A stretch of DNA of 38,582 nt from Streptomyces sp. NWU339 (lineage in GTDB: Bacteria; Actinomycetota; Actinomycetes; Streptomycetales; Streptomycetaceae), in NCBI RefSeq assembly GCF_003143855.1, contig NZ_QFRK01000062.1, forward strand, positions 5,651 to 44,232. Reading direction: 5' to 3'. Made by a program: the position numbers and the translations under genes. Numbering within the stretch: position 1 is the stretch's first letter; the number at the start of each line of letters is the position of its first letter. The notes beneath the pieces were generated by a model that saw nothing but the letters and a program-made list of their open reading frames with translations, did not search any database and was not told the DNA's origin. Shown here one piece after another: positions 1 through 7,979 of this stretch.

Positions 1-48
1 ATCTGGGAGCAGGTCACCGGCGTCGCCGGCCTGTCTGCCGCGGCCTGA
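1..48 (+). CDS. 3' end of an unidentified gene (partial)
   Basis: The first 48 bases read as an open frame of 15 codons closed by TGA, with G or C at almost every third position, as expected for a Streptomyces coding strand. Only a short tail (ending in GLSAAA) is visible, so the product cannot be named. The gene would converge on the flavin monooxygenase that follows. Confidence 0.45.
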   Translation: MWEQVTGVAGLSAAA

Positions 49-297
49 GCACGGAGCGGAAGCTGGCCCCACCACACCCGACACACCGTCAGGCACTCAC
101 ACCCAACAACGTGACAGCGCCCCGCTGACGCCGGACTCACGGACCGCCAACCAACTTGCGGAGCGGGTTTGGCCGGCGGTCTGCTTGCTCTGGGACCGAG
201 CGGACTCAAAAGGTCCGCACTGCGTGTGAGCCGGCGGTAGCCAGAGGTTCCCGGCAAAGAGGTCGTGGAAGGCCGCCGAAGGCCCATGCCCCACTGT
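49..297. other. intergenic region, no gene seen
   Basis: About 250 bases between the end of the first gene and the convergent monooxygenase. Short ORFs on both strands lack a ribosome site and Streptomyces-like third-position bias. No strong hairpin was found. Confidence 0.5.
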
Positions 298-1566
298 CTA
301 CCCGTCACGGTTTCCCTGCTGATCGGCTCCGGACGGGAACGGTAGTCGGCCAGTTTGACGTGACTGGTCGTCTTTTCCGCCGCCTCGCCGGCGGGCGAGG
401 TACCAGCGTCGGCCGGTGGCAAAGGCGCGCCGTACCGTGCGTACCGCAGCGATCTGAGTGGCGAGATGGAGTTGATGGTGCCAGGGGTTCTGGCCACCGT
501 GGCGTACCGACATGGCATGCGCGAACGCCACAGCCCCGCGGTCGACGTACTGGTCCAGGTGCTCGAACCACGCCATGCTCGTACGCGAGGCCGCCTGCAC
601 CGGATGGAGTTCCGCGCGGCGATGGCGGTCGTACTCCCGCAGCGCGTCCCCCACGTCAAGGTATTTCTGCAGGCTGTGTGCAAGGACGATCGCGTCGATG
701 ATCGCCAGTCTGGTGCCCGACCCCAGCGTGAAGTGGGTGGTGTGGGCAGCGTCGCCGACGAGCACCGTCGTGCCGTGGTACCAGGTCTTGTTGGTCACGT
801 GCGCGAAGCGCTGCCAATGCGCCGGTGCACCCCGTGATCGGCTGATCAGGCGGTGGCCGTCGAGTGCGCGCTTGAAGATCTCCTCCAGCAGTCCCACTCC
901 CTGGTCACGGCCGAGCACGTCGAGCCCCAGACCGTGCCAGGTCTGCGGTGAGCATTCGACGATGCAGGTGCTGATTCCCTCGACTGAGGGGTAGGCGTGA
1001 AACCAGATCCATCCGGCGGACGTCCGCTCGAAGCTGAACACGAAGCTGCGGAACGCCTGGTCCGTGCCGAGCCAGATGTAGGGATTGAGACCGACCTCGA
1101 TGCGAGTTCCGAACGCTGGGCTCTGCCCCCGGATCCCGCTGTTCGCACCGTCGGCAGCAACGAGAAGGTCCGCTTCGGGAAGCGTCGAGAGATCTGCAAC
1201 GCGGTGGCCGTACCGGACGTCGACGCCGAGCTGCACAGCACGCCGGGCCAGGACGTCGAGCAACGCAGATCGGCTCATGCTGTATCCGTACCCCCCGAAG
1301 TACGCCGTCTGCTCGCCGCCCGAGCCGTGCACACGCACCTCCTGGTCCTGCCACAGCACGGACCTGGCGGTGACCTCCCGGGCGCTTTCCGGATCGTTGC
1401 GATAGAGGACGTCCAACAGGTCGTCCCAGTACACGACGCCCCAGCCGTAGGTGGCCGCGGGCGGGTCACGGTCGTACACGGTGATCTCGTGCCCGGCATC
1501 GCGCAACTTGGCCGAGATCGCGAAGTACAGCCCTGCAGGCCCCGCACCGACGCACACGATCCTCAC
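298..1566 (-). CDS. FAD-dependent monooxygenase
   Basis: The 422-residue product is a class A flavoprotein hydroxylase. The N-terminus has the FAD-binding Rossmann motif GAGPAG (residues 7-12), and a later GDAAH segment is the second FAD (ribityl) motif of this family. The body resembles hydroxylases acting on aromatic or aromatic-CoA substrates (the kind found as the N-terminal half of anthraniloyl- or salicylyl-CoA hydroxylases), but the substrate cannot be read from sequence. It starts with GTG directly before the Rossmann strand, so the start is well fixed although the ribosome site is weak. The Arg/Gly-rich last 30 residues look disordered. No pathway partner lies beside it. Confidence 0.85.
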   Translation of the reverse strand: MRIVCVGAGPAGLYFAISAKLRDAGHEITVYDRDPPAATYGWGVVYWDDLLDVLYRNDPESAREVTARSVLWQDQEVRVHGSGGEQTAYFGGYGYSMSRSALLDVLARRAVQLGVDVRYGHRVADLSTLPEADLLVAADGANSGIRGQSPAFGTRIEVGLNPYIWLGTDQAFRSFVFSFERTSAGWIWFHAYPSVEGISTCIVECSPQTWHGLGLDVLGRDQGVGLLEEIFKRALDGHRLISRSRGAPAHWQRFAHVTNKTWYHGTTVLVGDAAHTTHFTLGSGTRLAIIDAIVLAHSLQKYLDVGDALREYDRHRRAELHPVQAASRTSMAWFEHLDQYVDRGAVAFAHAMSVRHGGQNPWHHQLHLATQIAAVRTVRRAFATGRRWYLARRRGGGKDDQSRQTGRLPFPSGADQQGNRDG

Positions 1567-1621
1567 CGCTACACACCGCCCCGACTACCGGTCGGATGGG
1601 AGGCCCACCACTCCAGACGGG

Positions 1622-1652
1622 TCCGGATGCCCGAGATGTCCGGGCATCCGGA
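1622..1652 (-). terminator. hairpin after the His/Gly-rich gene
   Basis: A perfect 12-bp stem (TCCGGATGCCCG against its complement) with a 7-base loop lies about 55 bp past the stop of the minus-strand His/Gly-rich gene and about 55 bp before the monooxygenase start. There is no T run, which is usual for Streptomyces terminators. Confidence 0.6.
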
Positions 1653-1706
1653 TGCAGCACTCACAAAACTGCCGCAGGTTGGTCGCGAGCTCACTGCGCT
1701 GGAGCG

Positions 1707-2060
1707 TCAGTAGGCACGCCCGCCATCGCCGTGGTCACCACCGAAGCCGTGATCGAAGCCGTGGTCACCACCAAAGCCGTGATCGAAGCCATGGTCACCA
1801 CCAAAGCCGTGATCGAAGCCGTGATCGAAGCCCCAGCCCCAGCCGGAGTGGCAGTGGTCTCCCCAACCCCAGCCCCAGCCGTCACCGAAGAAGCAGCGAT
1901 CCCCCCGGGCCTTGCTGTCGTGGAAGGGAGCCGAAGCGACATGGGACGACGAGGGGGAAGCGGCCGCGCTGGCAGCGCCGGCTCCGGCCGCGATGGCAAG
2001 GATGGGTGCCGCGCAGACCGCAGCGGCTATTCGCCGCATCCTGCTCGTGGTTGCGCGCAT
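1707..2060 (-). CDS. secreted His/Gly/Phe/Asp repeat protein
   Basis: A 117-residue protein. The ATG at 2060 is chosen because an AAGGGGG ribosome site lies just upstream and a Sec signal peptide follows at once: basic residues 1-10, a hydrophobic core, and an ASAAA-type cleavage site near residue 34. The mature part has a Trp/Gly stretch (GWGWGWG, GWGWG) and then three near-exact copies of GFDHGFGGDH. The repeat is also visible in the DNA as 30-bp units at about 1730-1830. His and Asp density suggests metal binding or an extracellular or wall role, but this is inference and no family is recognised. A hairpin follows the gene. Confidence 0.65.
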   Translation of the reverse strand: MRATTSRMRRIAAAVCAAPILAIAAGAGAASAAASPSSSHVASAPFHDSKARGDRCFFGDGWGWGWGDHCHSGWGWGFDHGFDHGFGGDHGFDHGFGGDHGFDHGFGGDHGDGGRAY

Positions 2061-2250
2061 GATGATGTCCCCCTTCCGGGGGTCGAAACAGGGATCTCGG
2101 GCACTCGGGGAGAACGCCCGTACGCGCCAGATCCTGCGCGCGGGTCTGACACGCGGTGACCCACCCGCCGGACGTACTGAAACATCGTCGCAGCAGTTTC
2201 CAGGCAGGCTTGCGGATCTTACCATTGACTACAAGGCGGGGCATACGGTA

Positions 2251-2267
2251 CGAAACGCCCCGTTTCG
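2251..2267. promoter_or_regulatory. probable TetR operator
   Basis: CGAAACG-CCC-CGTTTCG is a perfect 7-bp inverted repeat with a 3-bp centre. It lies in the intergenic region between the divergent His/Gly-rich gene and the TetR gene, about 70 bp before the regulator start. The form is that of a TetR-family operator. The regulator could control itself and the divergent gene. Confidence 0.6.
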
Positions 2268-2333
2268 ATAAAAATAGAGCCATTTCCCGGGCAAAGTCAA
2301 CGGGGTGCCAGTGGCTCACGAGGGAGGCATGCG

Positions 2334-3020
2334 GTGGACACTCCCAGGCCTCAGGACGGCCGTCAGAGCGCTCTGGCTCCTGAGTACGCCCGGCCCGACC
2401 GCATCACGCCCGACTCCCGGCGGCGCCGCCGGGAGTCCCACGAAGCCGTGCTCCGAGCCACGAAAGACCTCCTCGGCGAGGTCGGATACCAGCGGCTGGC
2501 CTTCGAAGGCGTCGCCCGGCGGGCCGGAGTCAGCAAGGCCACCATCTACCGGTGGTGGCCGAACAAGGCCGCACTCGTGATCGAGGCCCTCAGCGGGGAG
2601 GTCCCCCTGCCTCCCATCCACGAGACCGGCGACCTCGAAGCCGACCTGCGCACCGCCGTCCGTCTCACCATCGAGCTCGTCTCCGCCATGCCCACTTGCC
2701 TGATCCTCCCGGCGCTTCTCGCCGACGTGATCGAGGATCCCACCGGCACGGAAGCCTTCGCCGAGCTCATCGAACCCCGCCGCGCGTCGGTCGCGAACCT
2801 GCTGGAGCGGGCCCGCCTCGAAGGCCGGTTGCCGCCGGACACCGATACGTCACTGATGGTCGACATCTACTCCGGGACGGTCGTGTACCTGGCCGCGGTG
2901 AACCGCATACCGCCGGGCGAGGCGGTGGTGGACCAGCTCGTCACCCTCCTCCTGCACGGCCACCTCCCGGTCTCAAAAGGACCCGCCCCCGCAGACCGGG
3001 ACGGATCGCCAGGCGGGTGA
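2334..3020 (+). CDS. TetR family transcriptional regulator
   Basis: A 228-residue repressor-type protein. The helix-turn-helix lies at about residues 47-68 and carries the hallmark GVSKATIYRWWPNK. The rest is a helical ligand-binding domain that looks like the TetR_C_11/AcrR-like class. GTG at 2334 is preceded by GAGGGAGG, and the first 35 residues are a polar extension. A perfect inverted repeat about 70 bp upstream is a plausible operator. No efflux pump or enzyme target is adjacent downstream; the nearest candidate target is the divergent His/Gly-rich secreted protein. Confidence 0.9.
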   Translation: MDTPRPQDGRQSALAPEYARPDRITPDSRRRRRESHEAVLRATKDLLGEVGYQRLAFEGVARRAGVSKATIYRWWPNKAALVIEALSGEVPLPPIHETGDLEADLRTAVRLTIELVSAMPTCLILPALLADVIEDPTGTEAFAELIEPRRASVANLLERARLEGRLPPDTDTSLMVDIYSGTVVYLAAVNRIPPGEAVVDQLVTLLLHGHLPVSKGPAPADRDGSPGG

Positions 3021-3177
3021 GCCGACCGCGCAGAAGTCGCCCCCTGCGGGGACGATCCCTGTCGATGGTGCCGTAGGCCGTACCGAGGACGCATGACGAG
3101 GGACGACGCCGCAGCATACGGGATGACCTCATCCAGCTCCCTGACCAGCCAAGGTATTACTGCATCAGCAGGGCTTG

Positions 3178-3207
3178 ACCGAGTGAGGTTTTCTCAACGA
3201 CATGATC
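3178..3207 (+). repeat. solo IS-end-like sequence
   Basis: These 30 bases match the reverse complement of the right end of the IS element downstream (4871-4900) at 24 of 30 positions, including an unbroken GTTTTCTCA core. It is in left-end orientation and no transposase is next to it. It may be the remnant of a second IS copy. It also shares GTTTTCTCAACGA with the left end of the Tn7-like element (12430-12442). Confidence 0.5.
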
Positions 3208-3305
3208 TCGTGGGGTGACTCGGCCCAGAGGATCCCGCGAGCCGCGATGAGTCCTGCGGCGTCCGGCGGTCATCTTGTCGAACCCGGTACCGAGGAGGAC
3301 TCCTG

Positions 3306-3869
3306 ATGCGCAGCGTGACCTCTTCGATGAGCGTCTCGCTTGACGGCTACATCGTCGGGCCGGACGGCGGCTTCGACTGGACGGCGCCCGACGAGGAGGT
3401 CTTTCGCTTCTGGATCGACGAGATTCGACAGGTCGGCGTCCACCTGTTGGGACGACGGCTGTACGAGACGATGCTGTACTGGGAGACCGCCGACCAGGAT
3501 CCAGCGCTCGACGACTCCATGCTCGAGTGGGCCTCACTCTGGAAGCCGCTGCCCAAGGTGGTGTTCTCCACCACGCTGTCGGCGGTGCGGGGCCATGCCC
3601 GCCTGGCCTCCGGCGGTCTGGCGGAGGAGATCGAGCGGTGGCGAGCCGAGCCGGGGGAGGACGAGATCGCGATCGGCGGCGCGACCCTCGCCGCCGAGGC
3701 GGCCGCATCGGGTCTGATCGACGAGTACCGGGCCATGGTCTACCCGGTGCTGGTGGGCGGTGGCATTCCGTTCTTTCCCCAGTGCGAGCGCCGGGCGGAT
3801 CTCGAACTCGTCGAGACCCGCACCTTCGGCTCGAGAGTCGTCTACCTCCGCTACCGCGTGGCGCGTTAG
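3306..3869 (+). CDS. dihydrofolate reductase family protein (RibD C-terminal fold)
   Basis: A 187-residue protein of the RibD C-terminal/DHFR-like NADPH reductase superfamily. It begins with the family's typical SSMSVSLDGYIVGPDGG strand-loop, has GRRLYETM after about 50 residues, and has an IGGATLA nucleotide-binding turn and YPVLVGGGIPFF near the C-terminus. Start at ATG 3306 follows GAGGAGG. Most such proteins in Streptomyces have unknown substrates. The gene lies between an IS-end-like sequence (3178-3207) and a degenerate IS element (3905-4900), so it may have been carried in by IS activity; that is inference. Confidence 0.85.
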   Translation: MRSVTSSMSVSLDGYIVGPDGGFDWTAPDEEVFRFWIDEIRQVGVHLLGRRLYETMLYWETADQDPALDDSMLEWASLWKPLPKVVFSTTLSAVRGHARLASGGLAEEIERWRAEPGEDEIAIGGATLAAEAAASGLIDEYRAMVYPVLVGGGIPFFPQCERRADLELVETRTFGSRVVYLRYRVAR

Positions 3870-3904
3870 CCGGCTCGTCCGCCGAGCCCTGGGAGGAACG
3901 GGCC

Positions 3905-4900
3905 GGCCAGTGACGTCTTCTCAGCGGTAATCACTTCCAGTGTCCGTTGAGGGCGAGGGCAGCGCGGGCAATGTCTCCGATCCGGCTGGGGCTGAGGGTG
4001 ACGTGTTGCGGGGTGCGCCGGCGCTGCTTGAGCTCGGCTGCGGCGCGTTCGCCGAGAGCTCGGATGCCTCTGATCAGGTTGTTCGTGGTGCGTGTGTCGG
4101 TGTGCAGGGCCTGTTCGGACCGGCCCTTCGGGCGGCGGGCCGGGAGGAGGATGCCGATGCCAGCGCCGATGCGGCCCTTGTCGGCCAGGGTGGGCAGGCC
4201 GTCGGCCGCCGCCTTGTACAGCGTGGGGAGCGCGTGGAGGCGGGCGGCGGTGATGTCGGGGGCGGAGCCAGGGTCGACGTCAAAGGCCCGCAGCGGGGTG
4301 CCGTCGGGGCCGCCAGAGACTGCACGTTGCCGCCGAATGCCTTGTGTCTCTGGCTGAACCACCAGTCGTTGCCGTTGTCCCGGACGCCGGCGATGCGGTC
4401 CGTTTCGGTGAGCGTGCCGTCGAGGATCACGTGGGTCATGCCCGCGTCGGCAGTGGGCCAGGACCTCGTGCAGGTTGGAGGCCCGAGCGGCGAGGACGTC
4501 GATACCTTCGTGCAGGTAGCGGTAGCCGGTGGCCTGGGAGACGCCGGCGTCGCGGGCCAGGCAGTGGACGCAGTCGTGCTCGCGGAACCAGTGCAGGACC
4601 AGTACGGCCTGGCGGAACGGACCGAGCGCGCGGCTGCCGCGCGGGGTGCCGATTCAGCGGCGGCGCGCGGCCAGCAGACGCGAGAGGTGGTCCACGACGT
4701 GGCGCGGGACGTCGAGCGTGGCGTCATGGGTGACCAACGTGAAGCCTCTGGTGGTTACGGACATGATCTTGTGGTGAGACCTGTCCTACCAGGGGCTTTA
4801 CGTCTGTCCGCAGCCAGGTACAGCCCGTCCGGCCCGCTCACGCACGGGATGGCTCGCACCCCTTCGCGTGGATCATTTCGCTGAGAAAACGTCACTCACC
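3905..4900 (-). mobile_element. degenerate IS5-family insertion sequence with inverted ends
   Basis: A broken IS5-type transposase is bounded by matching terminal inverted repeats. The left end is 3905-3926, and the reverse complement of 4879-4900 matches it at 19 of 22 positions (core AGTGACGT(C/T)TTCTCAGCG). The length is about 1.0 kb. No clear target duplication is visible, so the outermost bases are uncertain. The element is inactive because its only transposase gene is interrupted. Confidence 0.7.
3931..4764 (-). pseudogene. IS5-family transposase, inactivated
   Basis: Translation from the ATG at 4764 gives the usual Streptomyces IS5-type N-terminus with an HVVDHLSRLLAARRR segment. An in-frame TGA then follows at codon 37 (4654-4656). 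The frame resumes with GPFRQAVLVLHWFREHDC and shifts at about 4440-4460 into the frame carrying the DDE-type segment MTHVILDGTL...DNGNDWWFSQ. It shifts back near 4306-4309, where one C appears to be missing, and ends with TRTTNNLIRGIRALGERA and a natural stop at 3931. Between the Asp-containing segment and the C-terminus LADKGRIGAGIG replaces the LADKGYTGAGIG expected from memory of the family. One nonsense and two compensating frameshifts make it non-functional. Confidence 0.85.
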
Positions 4901-5112
4901 GTGCCCGCCGCAGCGAGCCGGACGAGCAGACATCCCAGGTCGCCCACCTGCGACACGGAATATCCTTGGGGGGATTCTGGGGAGGATGGGCGGCGCTGGG
5001 GAGCACGTGGGGAGAATCGACTGCGTAACGCAGCACAATCCTGAAAGACACTGAAAGACTCATCTGCCCAGCTCAGATACGGTATTGGGCACATCACCGC
5101 AGGTCAGCTTCA
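4901..5112. other. intergenic scar, no gene seen
   Basis: G-rich direct-repeat-like stretches (TTGGGGGGATTCTGGGGAGG, then CTGGGGAGCACGTGGGGAGA) and a short tandem CTGAAAGACACTGAAAGACT are the only notable features. Given the integrase remnant next to it, part of this may be a former attachment-site region, but no duplicated core is visible. Its AT content is a little higher than that of neighbouring DNA. Confidence 0.35.
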
Positions 5113-5226
5113 TCAGGTAGACAACTTGAGGACGTAGGTGCGGAGGTCGTCGCCCTCGACCAGTCCCGGCAGCGAGCCGCCCTCGCGCAGGGGCGTGATG
5201 TAGCGCGTGGCGGTGACCTCGGTCAG
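5113..5226 (-). pseudogene. HipA-like kinase, N-terminal remnant
   Basis: The stretch reads LTEVTATRYITPLREGGSLP followed by GLVEGDDLRTYVLKLST and a stop. I recognise this as the conserved first 35-40 residues of the actinobacterial HipA-like kinase family, which normally runs to some 250-300 residues. Everything after the first two strands is gone, and a stop replaces the usual Gly-rich continuation. The expected start codon is CTG here (5224-5226), with no clear ribosome site of its own. It is in frame with an integrase remnant upstream, so one open frame covers both. Confidence 0.6.
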
Positions 5227-5370
5227 TGTTTTCCCCACCTGACCAGGTGGGGCCGGGGCGTTTCGACCGGCGTGCCGGTCCCGCTGCCTTCCGAGCATCC
5301 CGTCGATGGTGGCGCGCCCCTCGCTTGTGGTCTCCGGCATGGAGTGAGCATAGTAACCGAGCGTGACAGT
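5227..5370 (-). pseudogene. tyrosine recombinase (integrase), C-terminal remnant
   Basis: Reading leftward from about 5370 the frame gives TVTLGYYAHSMPETTSEGRA and then TIDGMLG. This matches the well-known C-terminus of actinobacterial phage-type integrases, where the Tyr-Tyr-Ala-His segment lies around the catalytic tyrosine and is followed by MPEAGSKGR-AIDGLLG. The catalytic core with the Arg/His residues is missing upstream. The natural stop is lost, so the frame continues into the HipA-like remnant. It marks a deleted integrative element or prophage. Confidence 0.6.
5233..5252. terminator. perfect short hairpin inside the fossil ORF
   Basis: A 9-bp stem (CCCCACCTG and its complement) with a 2-base loop lies exactly between the integrase and HipA-like remnants. 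It may be the old terminator of the integrase gene. Confidence 0.4.
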
Positions 5371-5563
5371 CGGCGCGGGCGGTGCTCGTCTCCGTGCGGC
5401 AGTACGGCAGTACGTCCCGTCACGCCGACAGCGAAACGACAGTTGTGCCTTACGCCCCTCCGACCGGGCGCGGGTCAAGCTCTCTGCACGGCCTGAACGA
5501 CGTGGGCCCGCCGACCGTACCTCTTGCCAGATCACGCAACCTCCCCGGAAGGGACACACCCGC

Positions 5564-6058
5564 ATGACCAGCGCATCGCATCAGCTCGCATCGGGGCCTG
5601 CCCGTCGTACCGTCGTGGCGGCGGCCGGAGCGGCGGGCCTCGCCGTCGCGCTGACCGCCTGCGGAGGCTCCGACGACGCCTCCGACTCGTCCGCGGGCTC
5701 CGGCGCGTCCAGCGGCCCTCAGGACAACAACGAGACGAGCAGCGGAGGTTCGGGCGGCGGCAACGCGGCCGGGGCCGAGCTCGCCGCGGTCGCCGACATC
5801 CCCGAGGGCGGCGGGAAGGTCTTCGCCGACAGCAAGGTGGTGGTGACCCAGCCGACGGCGGGCGAGTTCAAGGCGTTCTCGGCGACCTGCACCCACCAGG
5901 GGTGTGCGGTGAAGAGCGTCGCCGACGGAGTCATCAACTGCCCTTGCCACAACAGTAACTTCTCGATCACCGACGGCAGTGTGCAGGGCGGCCCGGCGAC
6001 CGCGCCGCTGCCGTCCGTGGAGATCACCGTCAGCGGGGACTCGATCAGGCTCGCGTGA
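5564..6058 (+). CDS. Rieske (2Fe-2S) lipoprotein
   Basis: A 164-residue exported Rieske protein. Twin arginines at 14-15, a hydrophobic stretch and a lipobox LTAC with Cys33 indicate Tat-type export and lipid anchoring. A Gly/Ser/Asp linker follows (residues 34-70). The Rieske domain has CTHQGC (Cys109, His111, Cys114) and CPCHNS (Cys126, Cys128, His129). Cys109/His111/Cys126/His129 would bind the cluster and Cys114-Cys128 form the stabilising disulfide. ATG 5564 is chosen over longer frames because GGAAGGGA precedes it and the signal peptide begins there. It is a stand-alone small Rieske protein, common in Streptomyces, and its electron partner is unknown. Confidence 0.92.
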   Translation: MTSASHQLASGPARRTVVAAAGAAGLAVALTACGGSDDASDSSAGSGASSGPQDNNETSSGGSGGGNAAGAELAAVADIPEGGGKVFADSKVVVTQPTAGEFKAFSATCTHQGCAVKSVADGVINCPCHNSNFSITDGSVQGGPATAPLPSVEITVSGDSIRLA

Positions 6059-6088
6059 GCCTGGTCCATGTGAGAAAAGAGGGACCGC

Positions 6089-6565
6089 ATGACCGCCACG
6101 CAGCGCCGGGGCCGGAAGATCATGATGACGCCGGGCGAGCTGGACGACTTCCTCACCGTTCAGCGCACCTGTCGGGTCGCCACGGTGTCGGCCGACGGCG
6201 CGCCGCATGTGAGCACGCTCTGGTTCGCCTGGGACGGCGTCTCACTGTGGCTGTACTCCGTGGTGCGCTCCAAGCGCTGGGCCGAGCTGCGCCGGGACCC
6301 GCGGGTGGCGATCGTGGTGGACACCGGCGAGGAGTACGACGAACTGCGCGGTGCGGAGCTGTCCGGGCGGATGGAGTTCGTGGGCGAGATACCGCGCACC
6401 GGCGAACTCCGCGCCGAACTCGACGTTCCCGAGACCCTGTTCGCGCGCAAGAACTTCGGCCTGGACGAGATGCCGCACGACGGTCGGCACGCCTGGATGC
6501 GACTGACCCCGGAGAAGATCGTGTCCTGGGACTTCCGCAAACTGGGCGCTCGCCAGGTGGGCTGA
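6089..6565 (+). CDS. pyridoxamine 5'-phosphate oxidase-fold flavoprotein
   Basis: A 158-residue split-barrel protein of the PNPOx/PPOX superfamily. Typical elements are the N-terminal RTCRVATVSADGAPHVSTLW strands, the KRWAELRRDPRVAIVVD segment that lies over the cofactor, and the C-terminal LTPEKIVSWDF strand. In actinomycetes such proteins use F420 or FMN, and the cofactor cannot be told from this sequence. It begins 30 bp after the Rieske gene on the same strand and may be co-transcribed. It faces the MocR regulator, whose own fold binds pyridoxal phosphate. Confidence 0.85.
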   Translation: MTATQRRGRKIMMTPGELDDFLTVQRTCRVATVSADGAPHVSTLWFAWDGVSLWLYSVVRSKRWAELRRDPRVAIVVDTGEEYDELRGAELSGRMEFVGEIPRTGELRAELDVPETLFARKNFGLDEMPHDGRHAWMRLTPEKIVSWDFRKLGARQVG

Positions 6566-6606
6566 CCTGAGGGGCCGTCCGTACGCGAGGTCCTGTACGA
6601 AAGGTC

Positions 6607-7944
6607 CTATACGTACGTCCTGGACTCCGGTGTGTCCGGTCCGATCGCCGCGGTGACCGCCTTGCTCAGGGGGCCGATCTCGTCCCCCGTGAGCGTCGAC
6701 ACGGTGATGCGGATGCCCGGCGGTGCGCTCATCCGGAAGCGGGCGCCGGGGGCCACCGCCCAGCCCGCGTGCAGCAGCCGTGCGACGGCGTCGGTCTCGT
6801 CCGGCACCGGCACCCACACGTTCATACCGCTGCGCCCGTGCGCCGTGACCCCCTGCCGGGCCAACGCCTCGATCAGGGCGTCCCGGCGCCGCCCGTACTC
6901 CGCCGCCACCGCGCCCGGGTCCACCGCGCCGCCGGTCCACAACCGGAGCACCGCGCGCTGGACGGTGCGGCTGACCCAGCCCGGCCCGAGCCGCTGCCGC
7001 CCGCGCACCCGGTCGAGGGTGACCGCGTCCCCGGTGAGCACGGCGAGCCGTAGGTCGGGGCCGTACGCCTTGGCCGCCGAACGCACGAAGGCCCAGCTAC
7101 GGGTGGGGCCGGCGAGGGGGTGCAGGGGCAGGTCGACGATGTGGTGCCCGTGGTCGTCCTCGATCAGCAGCGTCTCCGGGTGGTCCGCGAGCACCGCCCG
7201 CAGGGCACGCGCGCGCGTTGCGCTCAGTGCGGCCCCGGTAGGGTTCTGCGCCCGGTCCGTCACGATCAGCGCACGCGCCCCGCCCGTCAGCGCACGCCGT
7301 ACGTCATCAGGGAGCGGCCCCTCGTCGTCGACACCGACCGGGACGGTCCGCAGCCCGAGCGCCGGGACGAGGTCCAGCACGCTTCCCCATCCCGGGTCCT
7401 CCACGGCGACCGCGTCCCCCTGCTTGAGGTGGGCCGCGAGCACCCGCTCCACGGCGTCCAGGGCACCGGAGGCAACCGCGACGGGGCCGTCGGGAACGCC
7501 ATCGGCGTCCAGCCAGGCGCGTGCGTGCCGCGTCAGTCCGGGCTCCACGGGAGCGTGCCCGTAGAGCACGGGCTCCCGGTCCCCCTGCCCGGCCGCGGCG
7601 GCGAAGGCCTCGGCCAGCGGGGGCAGCAGCGCGGGATCCGGGTTGCCGTCGGACACGTCCCGTACGCCCGGCGGCACCTCCACCCGGATGAAGTCGCGCG
7701 CCGTCGTGGCCGGTTTGGGCCGCACCCGGCTCCCCCGCCGGCCCGCGGTCTCGATCACCCCGCGCTCGCGCAGGGTCCGGTACGCGGACGCGACGGTATT
7801 GGGATTCACCCCGAGCCGTTCCGCCAACTCCCGCATCGGAGGCAGGAGTTCACCCGGCCTGAGGTCCCCTTCACCCACCGCGCGCTCAATGTTCGCCGAA
7901 ATCTCCGCTGCGCGCCGCCCACTGATCCGATACTCTCCTAGCAC
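6607..7944 (-). CDS. MocR/PdxR-type GntR regulator with aminotransferase domain
   Basis: A 445-residue fusion. The N-terminal GntR winged helix (about residues 5-75) contains LPPMRELAERLGVNPNTVAS. The C-terminal part is an aminotransferase class I/II fold with the QNPTG motif, an EDDHG aspartate segment and SAAKAYGPDLR, whose Lys is in the position that binds pyridoxal phosphate. MocR proteins sense PLP or amino-acid adducts and usually act on a divergent gene. Here that is a PNPOx-fold gene starting about 35 bp away. The GTG start at 7944 has no ribosome site but coincides with the predicted transcription start, so the message may be leaderless. Confidence 0.88.
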   Translation of the reverse strand: MLGEYRISGRRAAEISANIERAVGEGDLRPGELLPPMRELAERLGVNPNTVASAYRTLRERGVIETAGRRGSRVRPKPATTARDFIRVEVPPGVRDVSDGNPDPALLPPLAEAFAAAAGQGDREPVLYGHAPVEPGLTRHARAWLDADGVPDGPVAVASGALDAVERVLAAHLKQGDAVAVEDPGWGSVLDLVPALGLRTVPVGVDDEGPLPDDVRRALTGGARALIVTDRAQNPTGAALSATRARALRAVLADHPETLLIEDDHGHHIVDLPLHPLAGPTRSWAFVRSAAKAYGPDLRLAVLTGDAVTLDRVRGRQRLGPGWVSRTVQRAVLRLWTGGAVDPGAVAAEYGRRRDALIEALARQGVTAHGRSGMNVWVPVPDETDAVARLLHAGWAVAPGARFRMSAPPGIRITVSTLTGDEIGPLSKAVTAAIGPDTPESRTYV

Positions 7945-7973
7945 AAAGTCTATTATGCACTAGTGCAATGGAG
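7942..7973. promoter_or_regulatory. shared MocR/PNPOx promoter with palindromic operator
   Basis: The hexamer at 7951-7956 reads TATTAT on the plus strand and ATAATA on the minus strand, so one sequence can serve as the -10 box in both directions. On the minus strand it puts +1 at the GTG of the MocR gene. Just beside it TGCACTAGTGCA (7956-7967) is a perfect 12-bp palindrome, the likely operator. Neither direction has a good -35 box, which fits activator-dependent transcription. Confidence 0.55.
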
Positions 7974-7979
7974 AACGCC

